Shown here piece after piece: positions 10,125 to 18,161 of a stretch of DNA of 64,000 nucleotides (within the stretch, counting starts at the first letter, position 1; each line of letters begins with the position of its first letter). Where the stretch lies: positions 1 through 64,000 of the forward strand of contig CAVROT010000005.1 of NCBI GenBank assembly GCA_963722905.1, read 5' to 3'. Source of the stretch: CAVROT01 sp963722905 (GTDB lineage: Bacteria > Pseudomonadota > Alphaproteobacteria > Rhodobacterales > Rhodobacteraceae). The notes beneath the pieces are model-generated. The model made no database searches, had not been told where the DNA came from, and saw only the letters and a program-made list of their open reading frames with translations. Position numbers and translations under genes: made by a program.

Positions 10125-11792
10125 TCAGCCCGCGGCGACGCGGGCGGCAAAGTAGGCCTGATAGGGCGGCAGCTGGATGTCCGCCCCCGAGCTGTCGGTG
10201 ATGAAGGGCGCGCCCCGGTCCTCGCGCCATTCGCCCTTGGGCGGGGTCAGGGGCTGCGCGCTGTTGGTCAGGTTGAAGGCGCAGAGGATCTCGCTGTCCT
10301 CCAGCCGGCGGGTGAAGACCAGCAGGTCGTCATCGGCCTGCACGATGGCGACGTCGCCTTTCACCAGCGCCGGGATGGCGCCGCGGAAGGCGATGAAGTT
10401 GCGATAAAACCCCAGGGTCGAGGAATCGTCCCCCTCCTGCACGCTGACGGCACGGTTGAGATGCTCGATCGCCACGGGCAGCCACGGCTTGCCGTCGGTG
10501 AAGCCACCGGCGCGGTTGTCGCGTTGCCAGGGCATCGGCGTCCGGCACCCGTCGCGGCCGCGGAACTTCGGCCAGAACTCCTTGCCGTAGGGATCGTGCA
10601 ACTCCTCGAAGCTGACATAGGCCTCGGTCAGACCCAGTTCCTCGCCCTGATAGAGGCAGACCGTCCCCTTGAGGCAGAGCAGGATCGCGGCATAGAGGCG
10701 GCGGGCGTCCTCTCCGAGGTTCCAGCGGCTGGGGTGGCGAACGACGTCGTGGTTGGAATAGGCCCAGCACGCCCAGCCGTCAGCGACCTCGCGTTCGAAC
10801 CGCTGGACGATCTCGGCGATGCGCGGCCCGGTCGGAAAGACGTTCGACAGCAGGTCGAAGTCGTAGGCCATGTGCAACAGGTCTTCGCCGGCGGTGTACT
10901 GCGCCTGAACCTGCGTGCCCCGCTGACTTTCCCCGATCTCGCCGACGCTGGCGATGGCGGGGAAATCGTCCATCACCGCGCGCAGCTTGCGCAGGAACGC
11001 CAGATTCTCGGGCTGCGTCTTGTCGTAGAGGTGATCCTGGAAATTGTAGGGGTTCACCGACGGCGCGGTCTTGTCGTTGCGCGCCTCGGGGGGCAGGGCG
11101 GGGTTGTCGCGGAGCTGGGCGTCGTGGACGTAGAAGTTCACCGTATCCAGCCGGAACCCGTCGACCCCCCGGTTCAGCCAGTAGCGCGCCACGTCCAGAA
11201 GCTCGGTCTGGACGGTGTCGTTGTGGAAGTTCAGGTCGGGCTGCTGCGTGAGGAAGTTGTGCATGTAGTACTGCATGCGGGTGCTGCACCACGCCCAGGC
11301 CGATCCGCCGAAGATGGACAGCCAGTTGTTGGGCGGCGTTCCGTCGGGGCGCGGGTCGGCCCAGACATACCAGTCCGCCTTGGGGTTGGTGCGGTCGCTG
11401 CGGCTCTCCATGAACCACGGATGCGCGTCGCTGGTGTGGCTGAGCACGAGGTCGATCATCACCTTCAGCCCCAGCGCATGCGCCTGAGCCACCAGCGCGT
11501 CGAAGTCCCCCAGCGTGCCGAACATCGGATCGACGTCGCGGTAGTCGCTGACATCGTAGCCGAAATCCAGCATCGGCGACCGGAAGAAGGGCGAGATCCA
11601 GATCGCGTCGACGCCCAGATCGGCGATGTAGGGCAACCGGTGGATGATGCCCGACAGGTCGCCGATGCCGTCGGCGTTGCTGTCCTGATAGGAGCGCGGA
11701 TAAATCTGGTAGATCACCGCACCGCGCCACCAGTCGGGGTCGACCGGGCGGTCTGCCGCCGCCCGGTCGGAATGTGCGTCGAGAAAGCTCAT
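10125..11792 (-). CDS. aglA: Alpha-glucosidase of the agl operon (GH13)
   Basis: Cytoplasmic GH13 alpha-glucosidase, 555 residues. Catalytic Asp216 (DGFRLDTVNF), Glu285 (SVGEIGE) and His348-Asp349 (AYSNHDVVR) are present; the N-terminal WWRGAVIYQIYPRSYQDSN is typical of alphaproteobacterial alpha-glucosidases. In Sinorhizobium the aglA product hydrolyses sucrose, maltose, trehalose and related glucosides. It lies between aglG (12-base gap) and aglK in the classical aglEFGAK order, so hydrolysis follows import directly. GAGGG precedes the ATG. Confidence 0.93.
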   Translation of the reverse strand: MSFLDAHSDRAAADRPVDPDWWRGAVIYQIYPRSYQDSNADGIGDLSGIIHRLPYIADLGVDAIWISPFFRSPMLDFGYDVSDYRDVDPMFGTLGDFDALVAQAHALGLKVMIDLVLSHTSDAHPWFMESRSDRTNPKADWYVWADPRPDGTPPNNWLSIFGGSAWAWCSTRMQYYMHNFLTQQPDLNFHNDTVQTELLDVARYWLNRGVDGFRLDTVNFYVHDAQLRDNPALPPEARNDKTAPSVNPYNFQDHLYDKTQPENLAFLRKLRAVMDDFPAIASVGEIGESQRGTQVQAQYTAGEDLLHMAYDFDLLSNVFPTGPRIAEIVQRFEREVADGWACWAYSNHDVVRHPSRWNLGEDARRLYAAILLCLKGTVCLYQGEELGLTEAYVSFEELHDPYGKEFWPKFRGRDGCRTPMPWQRDNRAGGFTDGKPWLPVAIEHLNRAVSVQEGDDSSTLGFYRNFIAFRGAIPALVKGDVAIVQADDDLLVFTRRLEDSEILCAFNLTNSAQPLTPPKGEWREDRGAPFITDSSGADIQLPPYQAYFAARVAAG

Positions 11793-11804
11793 CGTGCCCT
11801 CTGG

Positions 11805-12956
11805 CTACTTCACCGAGCCGGCCAGCAGGCCCCGGACGAGGAACCGCTGCATGGTGAAGAAGACCACCAGCGGCACCGCGATCGACACGAAGGCCGCCGT
11901 GGCGAGGATTCCCCAGTCGCCGCCGCGCGACCCCAGAAGATCGTCCGCGATCTTGACCGTCATCACCTTGCTGGCGTCGTCCGACGGCAGGAACACCTTG
12001 GCCACCAGCAGGTCGTTCCAGGTCCACAGGAACTGGAAGATGGCGAAGGCGGCCAGCGCCGGGAAGGACAGCGGCAGGATGATCTTGAGGAACAGCTGGA
12101 AGTCGGTGGCGCCGTCGACCTTGGCGCTCTCGATGATATCTCGCGGCAGGCCGACCATGTAGTTTCGCAGCAGATACACCGCCAAGGGCAGGCCGAAGCC
12201 GGTATGCGCCAGCCATATCCCCATGAAGCTCTGGCCGATCCCCAACCTGTTGTGCAGGTTCAGCATCGGCACGAGCGCCAGTTGCAGGGGCACGACCAGC
12301 AGCCCCACCACCATCGCGATCAGCAGCCCGCGCCCCGGAAAATCCATCCACGCCAGCGCATAGGCCGCGAAGGCCGCGATGAGGATCGGGATGACCGTGG
12401 CCGGTATCGTGACGGTCAGCGTGTTGATGAACGCCTGCGCCATGCCCCCGGCGGTCAGCACGGTGCGGTAGTTGTCGAGGGTGAACTCCGGCGGCGTCTC
12501 GGCCTCGAAGTAGATGCGCGGGCCGCGGTTCCCGATCTCTTCGGCAGATGTGTAGACGTAGCTTCCGTCCGTATTGACGATCAGCGTCTCGCCGTCGCCG
12601 ATTTCCGCCTCGGAGCCGGCGGCATATTCGGCCGGCGCGGCACCCCGGTCGCCGAAGCCCGAGATCGTGCTCTCGCCGGCGGCGAAGCTGTCGGCGACCT
12701 CGTCGGTGGCGAAGATGTTGCCCTCGACGACGTAGACGCCGTCACGCTCGACGGCATCTGTGCCACCGCGCGTGCGATAGGTCAGATCGACGCTGAACGG
12801 CGCCTGCCACCATCCGCTGACGCTGATCTGGTCGCGTTCCCGGAACGAGGACACGAAGAGCCCGATCGTCGGGACCAGCCAGATCAGGACGATGGCCGCC
12901 ACCGCGATGTTCACGCCGATCTTGAGGCTGTTCCTGTCGCCTGCCATGTCGCTCAT
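11805..12956 (-). CDS. aglG: Alpha-glucoside ABC transporter permease with large periplasmic insert
   Basis: MalG-type inner-membrane permease, 383 residues. After TM1 (residues ~13-36) there is an unusually long hydrophilic stretch (~40-165) that includes VERDGVYVVEGN and NTDGSYVYTS before TM2. The remaining ~200 residues are a normal CUT1 permease core with the EAA loop LPRDIIESAKVDGATDFQLF that contacts AglK. Ordinary MalG proteins lack the insert; AglG proteins are, to my knowledge, longer than MalG. An alternative start at the second Met (MAGDRN) is possible; GGGAGA precedes the chosen ATG. Confidence 0.9.
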   Translation of the reverse strand: MSDMAGDRNSLKIGVNIAVAAIVLIWLVPTIGLFVSSFRERDQISVSGWWQAPFSVDLTYRTRGGTDAVERDGVYVVEGNIFATDEVADSFAAGESTISGFGDRGAAPAEYAAGSEAEIGDGETLIVNTDGSYVYTSAEEIGNRGPRIYFEAETPPEFTLDNYRTVLTAGGMAQAFINTLTVTIPATVIPILIAAFAAYALAWMDFPGRGLLIAMVVGLLVVPLQLALVPMLNLHNRLGIGQSFMGIWLAHTGFGLPLAVYLLRNYMVGLPRDIIESAKVDGATDFQLFLKIILPLSFPALAAFAIFQFLWTWNDLLVAKVFLPSDDASKVMTVKIADDLLGSRGGDWGILATAAFVSIAVPLVVFFTMQRFLVRGLLAGSVK

Positions 12957-12981
12957 GTCGCGTCTCCCTCGAACCGGCGCA

Positions 12982-13962
12982 TCAGCGCATCTCCTTGCGT
13001 GCCTGGACGATGTTCCAGATCATCACCGGAAGCACGACCAGCATGATGACGAAGGCCACGGCGGTCGCCTGCCCGTCGTCGCGGAACATGAACTTCATCA
13101 TGTAGCTTGGCAGGATCTCGGTCCCGAAGTTGCCGCCAGTCATCGTGTAGACGATGTCGAACACTTTGAGGACGAGGATGGTGATCGTCGTCCAGACGAC
13201 GACGATGGTGCCCATGATCTGCGGCACCTTGATCTTGAAGAACACCTCGGACGCCGACGCGCCGTCGAGGATCGCGGCCTCGATCGTCTCTTCGGGGATG
13301 CCGCGCAGCGCCGCCGACAGGATCACCATCGCGAACCCGGTCTGGATCCAAACGAGGATGATCATCAGGAAGAAGTTGTTCCAGAATGGCAGCTGCATCA
13401 CGTCTATCGGATCGGAGAAGCCCAGAAAGTCGCGCACGGCATTGATGAGGCCGATGTCGCTGTCGTTGGCGTAGACGAACTTCCAGATCAGCGACGCACC
13501 GACGAAACTGATGGCCATCGGCATGAAGATCAGCGACTTCGCGATGTTGCCCCACTTGAGGTCGTCGGTCAGCTGCGCCGCGATCAGGCCCATGAAGGTC
13601 GCCGCCGCCGGTACGAAGAGCGCCCAGAGCACGTTGTTGCCGAAGGCGACCCGGAAGTCGGGATTGCCGAACAAGGTGACGTAGTTGCCCAGTCCGATGA
13701 AGTCGTTCCCGCTCCGGTTATAGAGCGACCGTATAAACGACCCGACCACAGGATAGGCGAGGTAGAGACCCAGAGCGAGGACCGCGGGCAGCACGAAGAG
13801 CCACGGCCGCACCTGATTGGCACGGTTGATGTTGCGCCCCTGATCGTCGCTGCGCGCCGGGAACACGACCTTGTCGAGGACAAGGTTGGAAAAGTAGAAA
13901 TACGCCATGCATCCGCCGACGCCGACGACGATGGTGATGACTCCCTGGAAAAGCGGGTTCAT
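12982..13962 (-). CDS. aglF: Alpha-glucoside ABC transporter permease, MalF type
   Basis: Inner-membrane permease of 326 residues, partner of AglG. An extra N-terminal hydrophobic segment (residues ~7-30, FQGVITIVVGVGGCMAYFYF) precedes the permease core starting at RPWLFVLPAVLALGLYLAYP. The EAA loop is RGIPEETIEAAILDGASASE. GGGAGGAACGAG lies directly before the ATG. It is 25 bases upstream of aglG, and 179 bases and two strong hairpins downstream of aglE. Confidence 0.92.
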   Translation of the reverse strand: MNPLFQGVITIVVGVGGCMAYFYFSNLVLDKVVFPARSDDQGRNINRANQVRPWLFVLPAVLALGLYLAYPVVGSFIRSLYNRSGNDFIGLGNYVTLFGNPDFRVAFGNNVLWALFVPAAATFMGLIAAQLTDDLKWGNIAKSLIFMPMAISFVGASLIWKFVYANDSDIGLINAVRDFLGFSDPIDVMQLPFWNNFFLMIILVWIQTGFAMVILSAALRGIPEETIEAAILDGASASEVFFKIKVPQIMGTIVVVWTTITILVLKVFDIVYTMTGGNFGTEILPSYMMKFMFRDDGQATAVAFVIMLVVLPVMIWNIVQARKEMR

Positions 13963-14032
13963 CTCGTTCCTCCCTCAAGTCGCCGACGTTGCGGCGTTGG
14001 CGGGGGCGATATTGCCTCCCGTCCGGGTCGTT

Positions 14033-14058
14033 CCCGGGCGGCGCGACGGCCGCCCGGG
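14033..14058 (-). repeat. Hairpin 2 in the aglE-aglF gap
   Basis: Perfect 10-bp inverted repeat CCCGGGCGGC / GCCGCCCGGG with a 6-base loop, between aglE and aglF. With the hairpin at 14106-14137 it probably adjusts the relative abundance of binding-protein and permease mRNA; that role is inference from position. Confidence 0.55.
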
Positions 14059-14105
14059 ATGGGGGTGGACCCCGCGGCGCATGGCACCGGGGGCGATCTG
14101 CCCTG

Positions 14106-14137
14106 CGGGTCCGTCGGCCACGCGGGCCGCGGACCCG
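14106..14137 (-). repeat. Hairpin 1 directly after aglE stop
   Basis: Two-tier stem beginning 4 bases after the aglE stop: CGGGTCCG pairs with CGGACCCG and the inner CGGCC with GGCCG, leaving a 5-base loop and one bulged base. No T-run, so partial termination or protection of the aglE message is likelier than full termination. Confidence 0.55.
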
Positions 14138-14141
14138 GCGA

Positions 14142-15521
14142 TCACTTGATCGAGGACCAGCGCTCCTGGATCCCAGCGGCGACCGCGGATGCGTCCTCGC
14201 CGCCGGTGTAGTCGACCATGCCGGTCCAGAAGGCGCCGGCGCCGATCTCGCCGGGCATCAGGTCGGACCCGTCGAAGCGGAAGGTCGTCGCGTCCGTCAG
14301 GATCGCGTTGAGGTTCCGCTGCACGTCGCTGGGAAACACGGCCGGGTTGGCGTCGCCGTAGGGCGTGAGGAAGCCCGACTGCGCCATCCAGAGCTCATGC
14401 GCGATGGGGGTCTGCAGGAACTCGATGAAGGCCGTGGCCACGTCGTTCGGATCGGTGATCGCGAAGAGCGTCCCGGCCCCGAGTACCGGCTTGCCGAGGT
14501 CCTTCTCGGCGTAGGCTGGCATGTAGAAGAAATCGACGTCCGTTCCAACTTCCGTGCCTTCGGGGAAGAAGGTCGGGATGAACGTTGCCTGGTGGTGCAT
14601 GTAGCACTCGGGCGGGAACTGGAAGAGGCCGCCGGGGCTGTCGCGGAAGTCGGTGCTGGCCACCGCCGACGACCCGCCGCTGACGAAGTCGTCGTTGCGC
14701 GCGAAGTAGCCGTACTCCTCGATCGCGGCCACGACCTGCGGGTCGTCGAACGGGATCTCGTTGGTGACCCACTGGTCGTAGACCTCTGGCGGGTTGATGC
14801 GCAGCATCATGTCCTCGACCCAGTCGGTCGCGGGCCAGCCGGTCGCCGCACCCGATCCCAGACCGATGCACCACGGCGTCGTGCCGTCCTCGGCGATCTG
14901 CTCGGTCAGGGCCTTGAGGTCCTCCATGGACTCGGGCACCTCGTAGCCCGCCTCCTCGAACTGCTCGGGCACGTACCAGACGATGGATTTCACGTCGATC
15001 TTGTAGGGAAAGGCGTAGAACGCCGTTTCCCCGTCGGCGCCTTCGGCCGATCCGAGGTCGACCCAGCTTTCGCCGGCCGCGTAGTTCTCGGCGATCCAGT
15101 CGGCGGCCTCCTGCCCGATGGGCGTCAGCGCGCCGCGCCGGGCGAGGTCCGCCATAAGGCCGGGCTGCGGTATCACGGCGAGGTTGGGGGCCGAGTTCGC
15201 CTGCGTCGCGATGACCAGGTCCGATTCGAAGCTGTCGGAGCCGGAATAGTTGACCGTCGCACCCGTCGCTTCCTCAAAATAGGCCAATACGTTGCTGAAC
15301 AGCTGGTCGTCCGCGCCGGTCCAGGGACCGCTCACGCTCATCGACTGGCCGCTCAGGTCGTGGCTCGAGGCGAATTCCTCGTAGCTGTCCCAGGTGAAGT
15401 CGCCCTCGCCGATGGGGAAGGTCAGGTCCTGCGCCGCTGCCATGCCGGTCATCAGCGCCAGCGCCGCGGCCCCCGCGGCCAGCCCCCGTGCAACGGTCGG
15501 TTTTGCAATTGTCGGTGTCAT
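14142..15521 (-). CDS. aglE: Alpha-glucoside ABC transporter, substrate-binding protein
   Basis: Periplasmic binding protein, 459 residues, first gene of the agl operon. A Sec signal peptide is visible (hydrophobic core GLAAGAAALALMTGMAAA, cleavage after Ala30 at AAA-QDL). The mature protein has the extracellular solute-binding fold of CUT1 sugar importers (GATVNYSGSDSFESDL; YAFPYKIDVKSIVWYVPEQF). AGGGAG lies upstream of the ATG. The relatives in Sinorhizobium bind sucrose, maltose and trehalose; cyanobacterial relatives (GgtB) bind glucosylglycerol, which matters given the GghA-like gene nearby. Confidence 0.92.
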   Translation of the reverse strand: MTPTIAKPTVARGLAAGAAALALMTGMAAAQDLTFPIGEGDFTWDSYEEFASSHDLSGQSMSVSGPWTGADDQLFSNVLAYFEEATGATVNYSGSDSFESDLVIATQANSAPNLAVIPQPGLMADLARRGALTPIGQEAADWIAENYAAGESWVDLGSAEGADGETAFYAFPYKIDVKSIVWYVPEQFEEAGYEVPESMEDLKALTEQIAEDGTTPWCIGLGSGAATGWPATDWVEDMMLRINPPEVYDQWVTNEIPFDDPQVVAAIEEYGYFARNDDFVSGGSSAVASTDFRDSPGGLFQFPPECYMHHQATFIPTFFPEGTEVGTDVDFFYMPAYAEKDLGKPVLGAGTLFAITDPNDVATAFIEFLQTPIAHELWMAQSGFLTPYGDANPAVFPSDVQRNLNAILTDATTFRFDGSDLMPGEIGAGAFWTGMVDYTGGEDASAVAAGIQERWSSIK

Positions 15522-15828
15522 CGTCGTACTCCCTTTTGCGGCGGCTTGACCTGCCGCTGTCTCTTGTCCGGCTCTACCTGACCGACCTGCATTCGCATTT
15601 CGGTCGCGGTACGGTTGGGCAAAGCCGCCTCGTCGCCATTAACGGCGGCGTCGTGGTGATTGGCAACCCATTATCCAGGCCATTCGCCGAACGCGCGATT
15701 CCGCCCCTCGGTACCCGCCGGCGGTTTGAACCCGGCGCGGGATGCGCCTAAGATCGGGCCCGTGCGTGCGACCGTCAGGCCGGCCCTGCCACAGACTTCT
15801 GTATCCCGCCCCGACCACAGGACCTCCC
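15522..15828. promoter_or_regulatory. Divergent control region of aglE and bglA
   Basis: A 307-base gap between two divergent operons with no gene. For aglE a possible promoter is TTGCCA (15661-15666, minus) and TTAATG (15637-15642, minus) with an 18-base spacer. No clear LacI-type palindrome was found by eye, and no aglR-like regulator gene lies next to the operon. Confidence 0.35.
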
Positions 15829-17151
15829 ATGAAGCTGAGCAGACGCGATTTCCCCGACGGGTTCCTCTTCGGTACCGCCACGTCGGCCTACCAGATCGAG
15901 GGACACGCACAGGGGGGCGCGGGTCCGACGCACTGGGACAGCTTCGCCGCGACGCCGGGCAACGTGGCGGGTGGCGAGAACGGCGCCGTCGCCTGCGACC
16001 ATATCGGCCACATGGACACCGACCTGGACCTCGTGCGCGACGCGAACCTCGACGTCTACCGGTTCTCGACCTCCTGGGCGCGGGTCCAGCCGCAGGGCAG
16101 CGGCCCGGCCAACGCCGAGGGTCTGGATTTCTACGAACGCCTGGTGGACGGTCTGCTGGAGCGGGGGATCAAGCCCGCCGCGACCCTCTACCACTGGGAG
16201 CTTCCGCAGCCGCTGGCCGACATCGGCGGCTGGCGCAACCGCGACATCGCCGACCGCTTCGCCGACTTCACGCGGATCGTGATGGAGCGGATCGGCGACC
16301 GCGTCTGGTCGGCCGCCCCCATCAATGAGCCGTGGTGCGTGACGTGGCTGTCGCATTTCCTCGGCCAGCATGCACCGGGGATGCGCGACATCCGCGCGAC
16401 CGCCCGCGCGATGCACCACGTGGGCCTTGCCCACGGCCGCTCCATCCAGGCGATGCGCGCACTGGGAATGACCAACCTGGGAACGGTCTGCAACTTCGAA
16501 TACGCCACGCCCGTCGACGGTTCGCCCGAGGCTTCGGCCGCCGCGACCCTCTACGACGGCTACTACAACCGGTTCTTCCTGGGCGGCATGTTCAACGGTG
16601 TCTATCCGGCCGACGTGCTGGAGGGGCTGGGCCCCCACATGCCCGACCGGTGGGACGACGACATGGGCGTCGTCAGCACCCCCGTCGACTGGTGCGGCAT
16701 CAACTACTACACCCGCAAGATCATCGCCCCCAACGACGGCCCCTGGCCACATCACGAAGAGGCGCCGGGTCATCTGCCGAAGACACAGGTCGGCTGGGAG
16801 GTCTTCCCGCAGGGACTGCATGCCTTTCTCAAGCGGACGCATGAGGGTTACACGCGCGGGCTGCCGCTCTACGTCACCGAGAACGGCATGGCGAACGACG
16901 ACCGCATCTCGAATGGAGCGGTGAAGGACACCGCCCGCATCGACTATCTCGATGCCCACCTCGCGCAGGTGAAGAAGGCCGCCGACGAAGGCGTTCCGGT
17001 CAAAGGATATTTCGTGTGGTCGCTGATGGACAACTTCGAATGGGCGCTGGGCTACGGCCCCCGGTTCGGTCTCGTCCATGTCGATTACCAGACGCTGGCG
17101 CGCACCCCGAAGGCCTCGTACCACGCCATCGCAGCGGCGCTGGCGCGCTGA
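15829..17151 (+). CDS. bglA: Beta-glucosidase, GH1
   Basis: Cytoplasmic GH1 enzyme of 440 residues, hydrolysing terminal beta-glucosyl residues. Both catalytic glutamates are in their expected motifs: acid/base Glu167 (PINEPW) and nucleophile Glu351 (YVTENG). FLFGTATSAYQIEG is the GH1 N-terminal signature and YHWELPQPL the substrate-binding block. The ATG at 15829 is chosen because homologues start just before RDFPDGFLFG; the frame extends 29 codons upstream without similarity. It is 22 bases upstream of glk and divergent from aglE, so it broadens the locus to beta-glucosides. Confidence 0.93.
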   Translation: MKLSRRDFPDGFLFGTATSAYQIEGHAQGGAGPTHWDSFAATPGNVAGGENGAVACDHIGHMDTDLDLVRDANLDVYRFSTSWARVQPQGSGPANAEGLDFYERLVDGLLERGIKPAATLYHWELPQPLADIGGWRNRDIADRFADFTRIVMERIGDRVWSAAPINEPWCVTWLSHFLGQHAPGMRDIRATARAMHHVGLAHGRSIQAMRALGMTNLGTVCNFEYATPVDGSPEASAAATLYDGYYNRFFLGGMFNGVYPADVLEGLGPHMPDRWDDDMGVVSTPVDWCGINYYTRKIIAPNDGPWPHHEEAPGHLPKTQVGWEVFPQGLHAFLKRTHEGYTRGLPLYVTENGMANDDRISNGAVKDTARIDYLDAHLAQVKKAADEGVPVKGYFVWSLMDNFEWALGYGPRFGLVHVDYQTLARTPKASYHAIAAALAR

Positions 17152-17173
17152 GGCCCGACGGGACCGCCCGGCC

Positions 17174-18157
17174 ATGAGCGACCTCACCCATGTCTCGCGC
17201 GACCTGCTGAGCCTCGTCGCGGACGTCGGCGGGACGAACACCCGCGTCGCGCTGGCCCGCGGTCCGGTCGTCGATCCGGCGACCGTGCGCCGGTTCGCCA
17301 ATGCCGGGGCCGCGGGGCTGCACGAGGTTCTGGCGCGCTACCTCGACATGCAGGGCAATCCCGACTGCGACGCGGCCTGCGCCGCCGTTGCGGGCCCGGT
17401 GCGCGACGGCCACGCACGGCTGACAAACATCGACTGGTCCATCGACCGGGACATGCTGGCGCGGGCCGCAAGGGCCGAGACGGCGGCCGTCCTCAACGAT
17501 CTCCAGGCGCAGGGTCACGCTCTGGGCCACCATGCGCCCGGAAGCGTGACGACCGTCGTCGAGGGCGCGGACGCAGGACCCCATTCCGCCCAGCTGGTGA
17601 TCGGCGTCGGCACCGGGTTCAACGCGTCCCCCGTCTACAACACCGAAAGCGGGCGCTACGTGCCCCCGGGCGAGGCGGGGCACGCCACCCTGCCCGTCCG
17701 CGACGATGTTGCCGGGTCGTTGTCGCGCTTCGTCACGGGAGACGACGGTTTCGCGGCTATCGAGGACGTGCTGTCGGGGCGCGGGCTGGTGCGCTGCCAT
17801 GCCTGGGCGCTGCGCGAGGCGGGGTCGGATGGCCCCCCCCTCGATGGCCGCGCGCTGGTCGCGGCGCTCGCGGGCGGGACCGACCCCGTCGCGCGGCGCG
17901 CAGGCGAGATCTGGGTGCGCATGATGGGAACCGTCGCGGGCAACCTCGCGCTCGACTACCTGCCCTTCGGCGGCGTGTATCTGATCGGCGGCGTCTCGGT
18001 CGCGATGGCACCGTTCCTGTCCGACCTCGGGTTCGCCGAGGCCTTTCGCGACAAGGGGCGCTTCGGCGACTTCATGCGGACATTCCCGGTACGCGTCGTC
18101 GGCGACGACTATGCGGCGCTGACGGGATGCGCGTCGCATCTGGCCGCGCTGGCGTGA
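17174..18157 (+). CDS. glk: Glucokinase
   Basis: ATP-dependent glucokinase of the Glk (non-ROK) family, 327 residues. The phosphate-binding motif LVADVGGTNTRVAL is near the N-terminus; further family blocks are VIGVGTGFNASPV, GEAGHATLPV, IEDVLSGRGLV and LIGGVSVAMAPFL. Start is ATG at 17174, as the upstream part of the open frame overlaps bglA. It phosphorylates the glucose set free by BglA, AglA and the GH13 enzyme at 7266. Its stop is 4 bases from the stop of the convergent gghA. Confidence 0.93.
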   Translation: MSDLTHVSRDLLSLVADVGGTNTRVALARGPVVDPATVRRFANAGAAGLHEVLARYLDMQGNPDCDAACAAVAGPVRDGHARLTNIDWSIDRDMLARAARAETAAVLNDLQAQGHALGHHAPGSVTTVVEGADAGPHSAQLVIGVGTGFNASPVYNTESGRYVPPGEAGHATLPVRDDVAGSLSRFVTGDDGFAAIEDVLSGRGLVRCHAWALREAGSDGPPLDGRALVAALAGGTDPVARRAGEIWVRMMGTVAGNLALDYLPFGGVYLIGGVSVAMAPFLSDLGFAEAFRDKGRFGDFMRTFPVRVVGDDYAALTGCASHLAALA

Positions 18158-18161
18158 TCCC

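Noticed and set aside
10119..13046. 975-codon plus-strand open frame across aglA and aglG
   Set aside because: It is antisense to two clear genes, His/Arg/Val/Gln-rich and without recognisable motifs.
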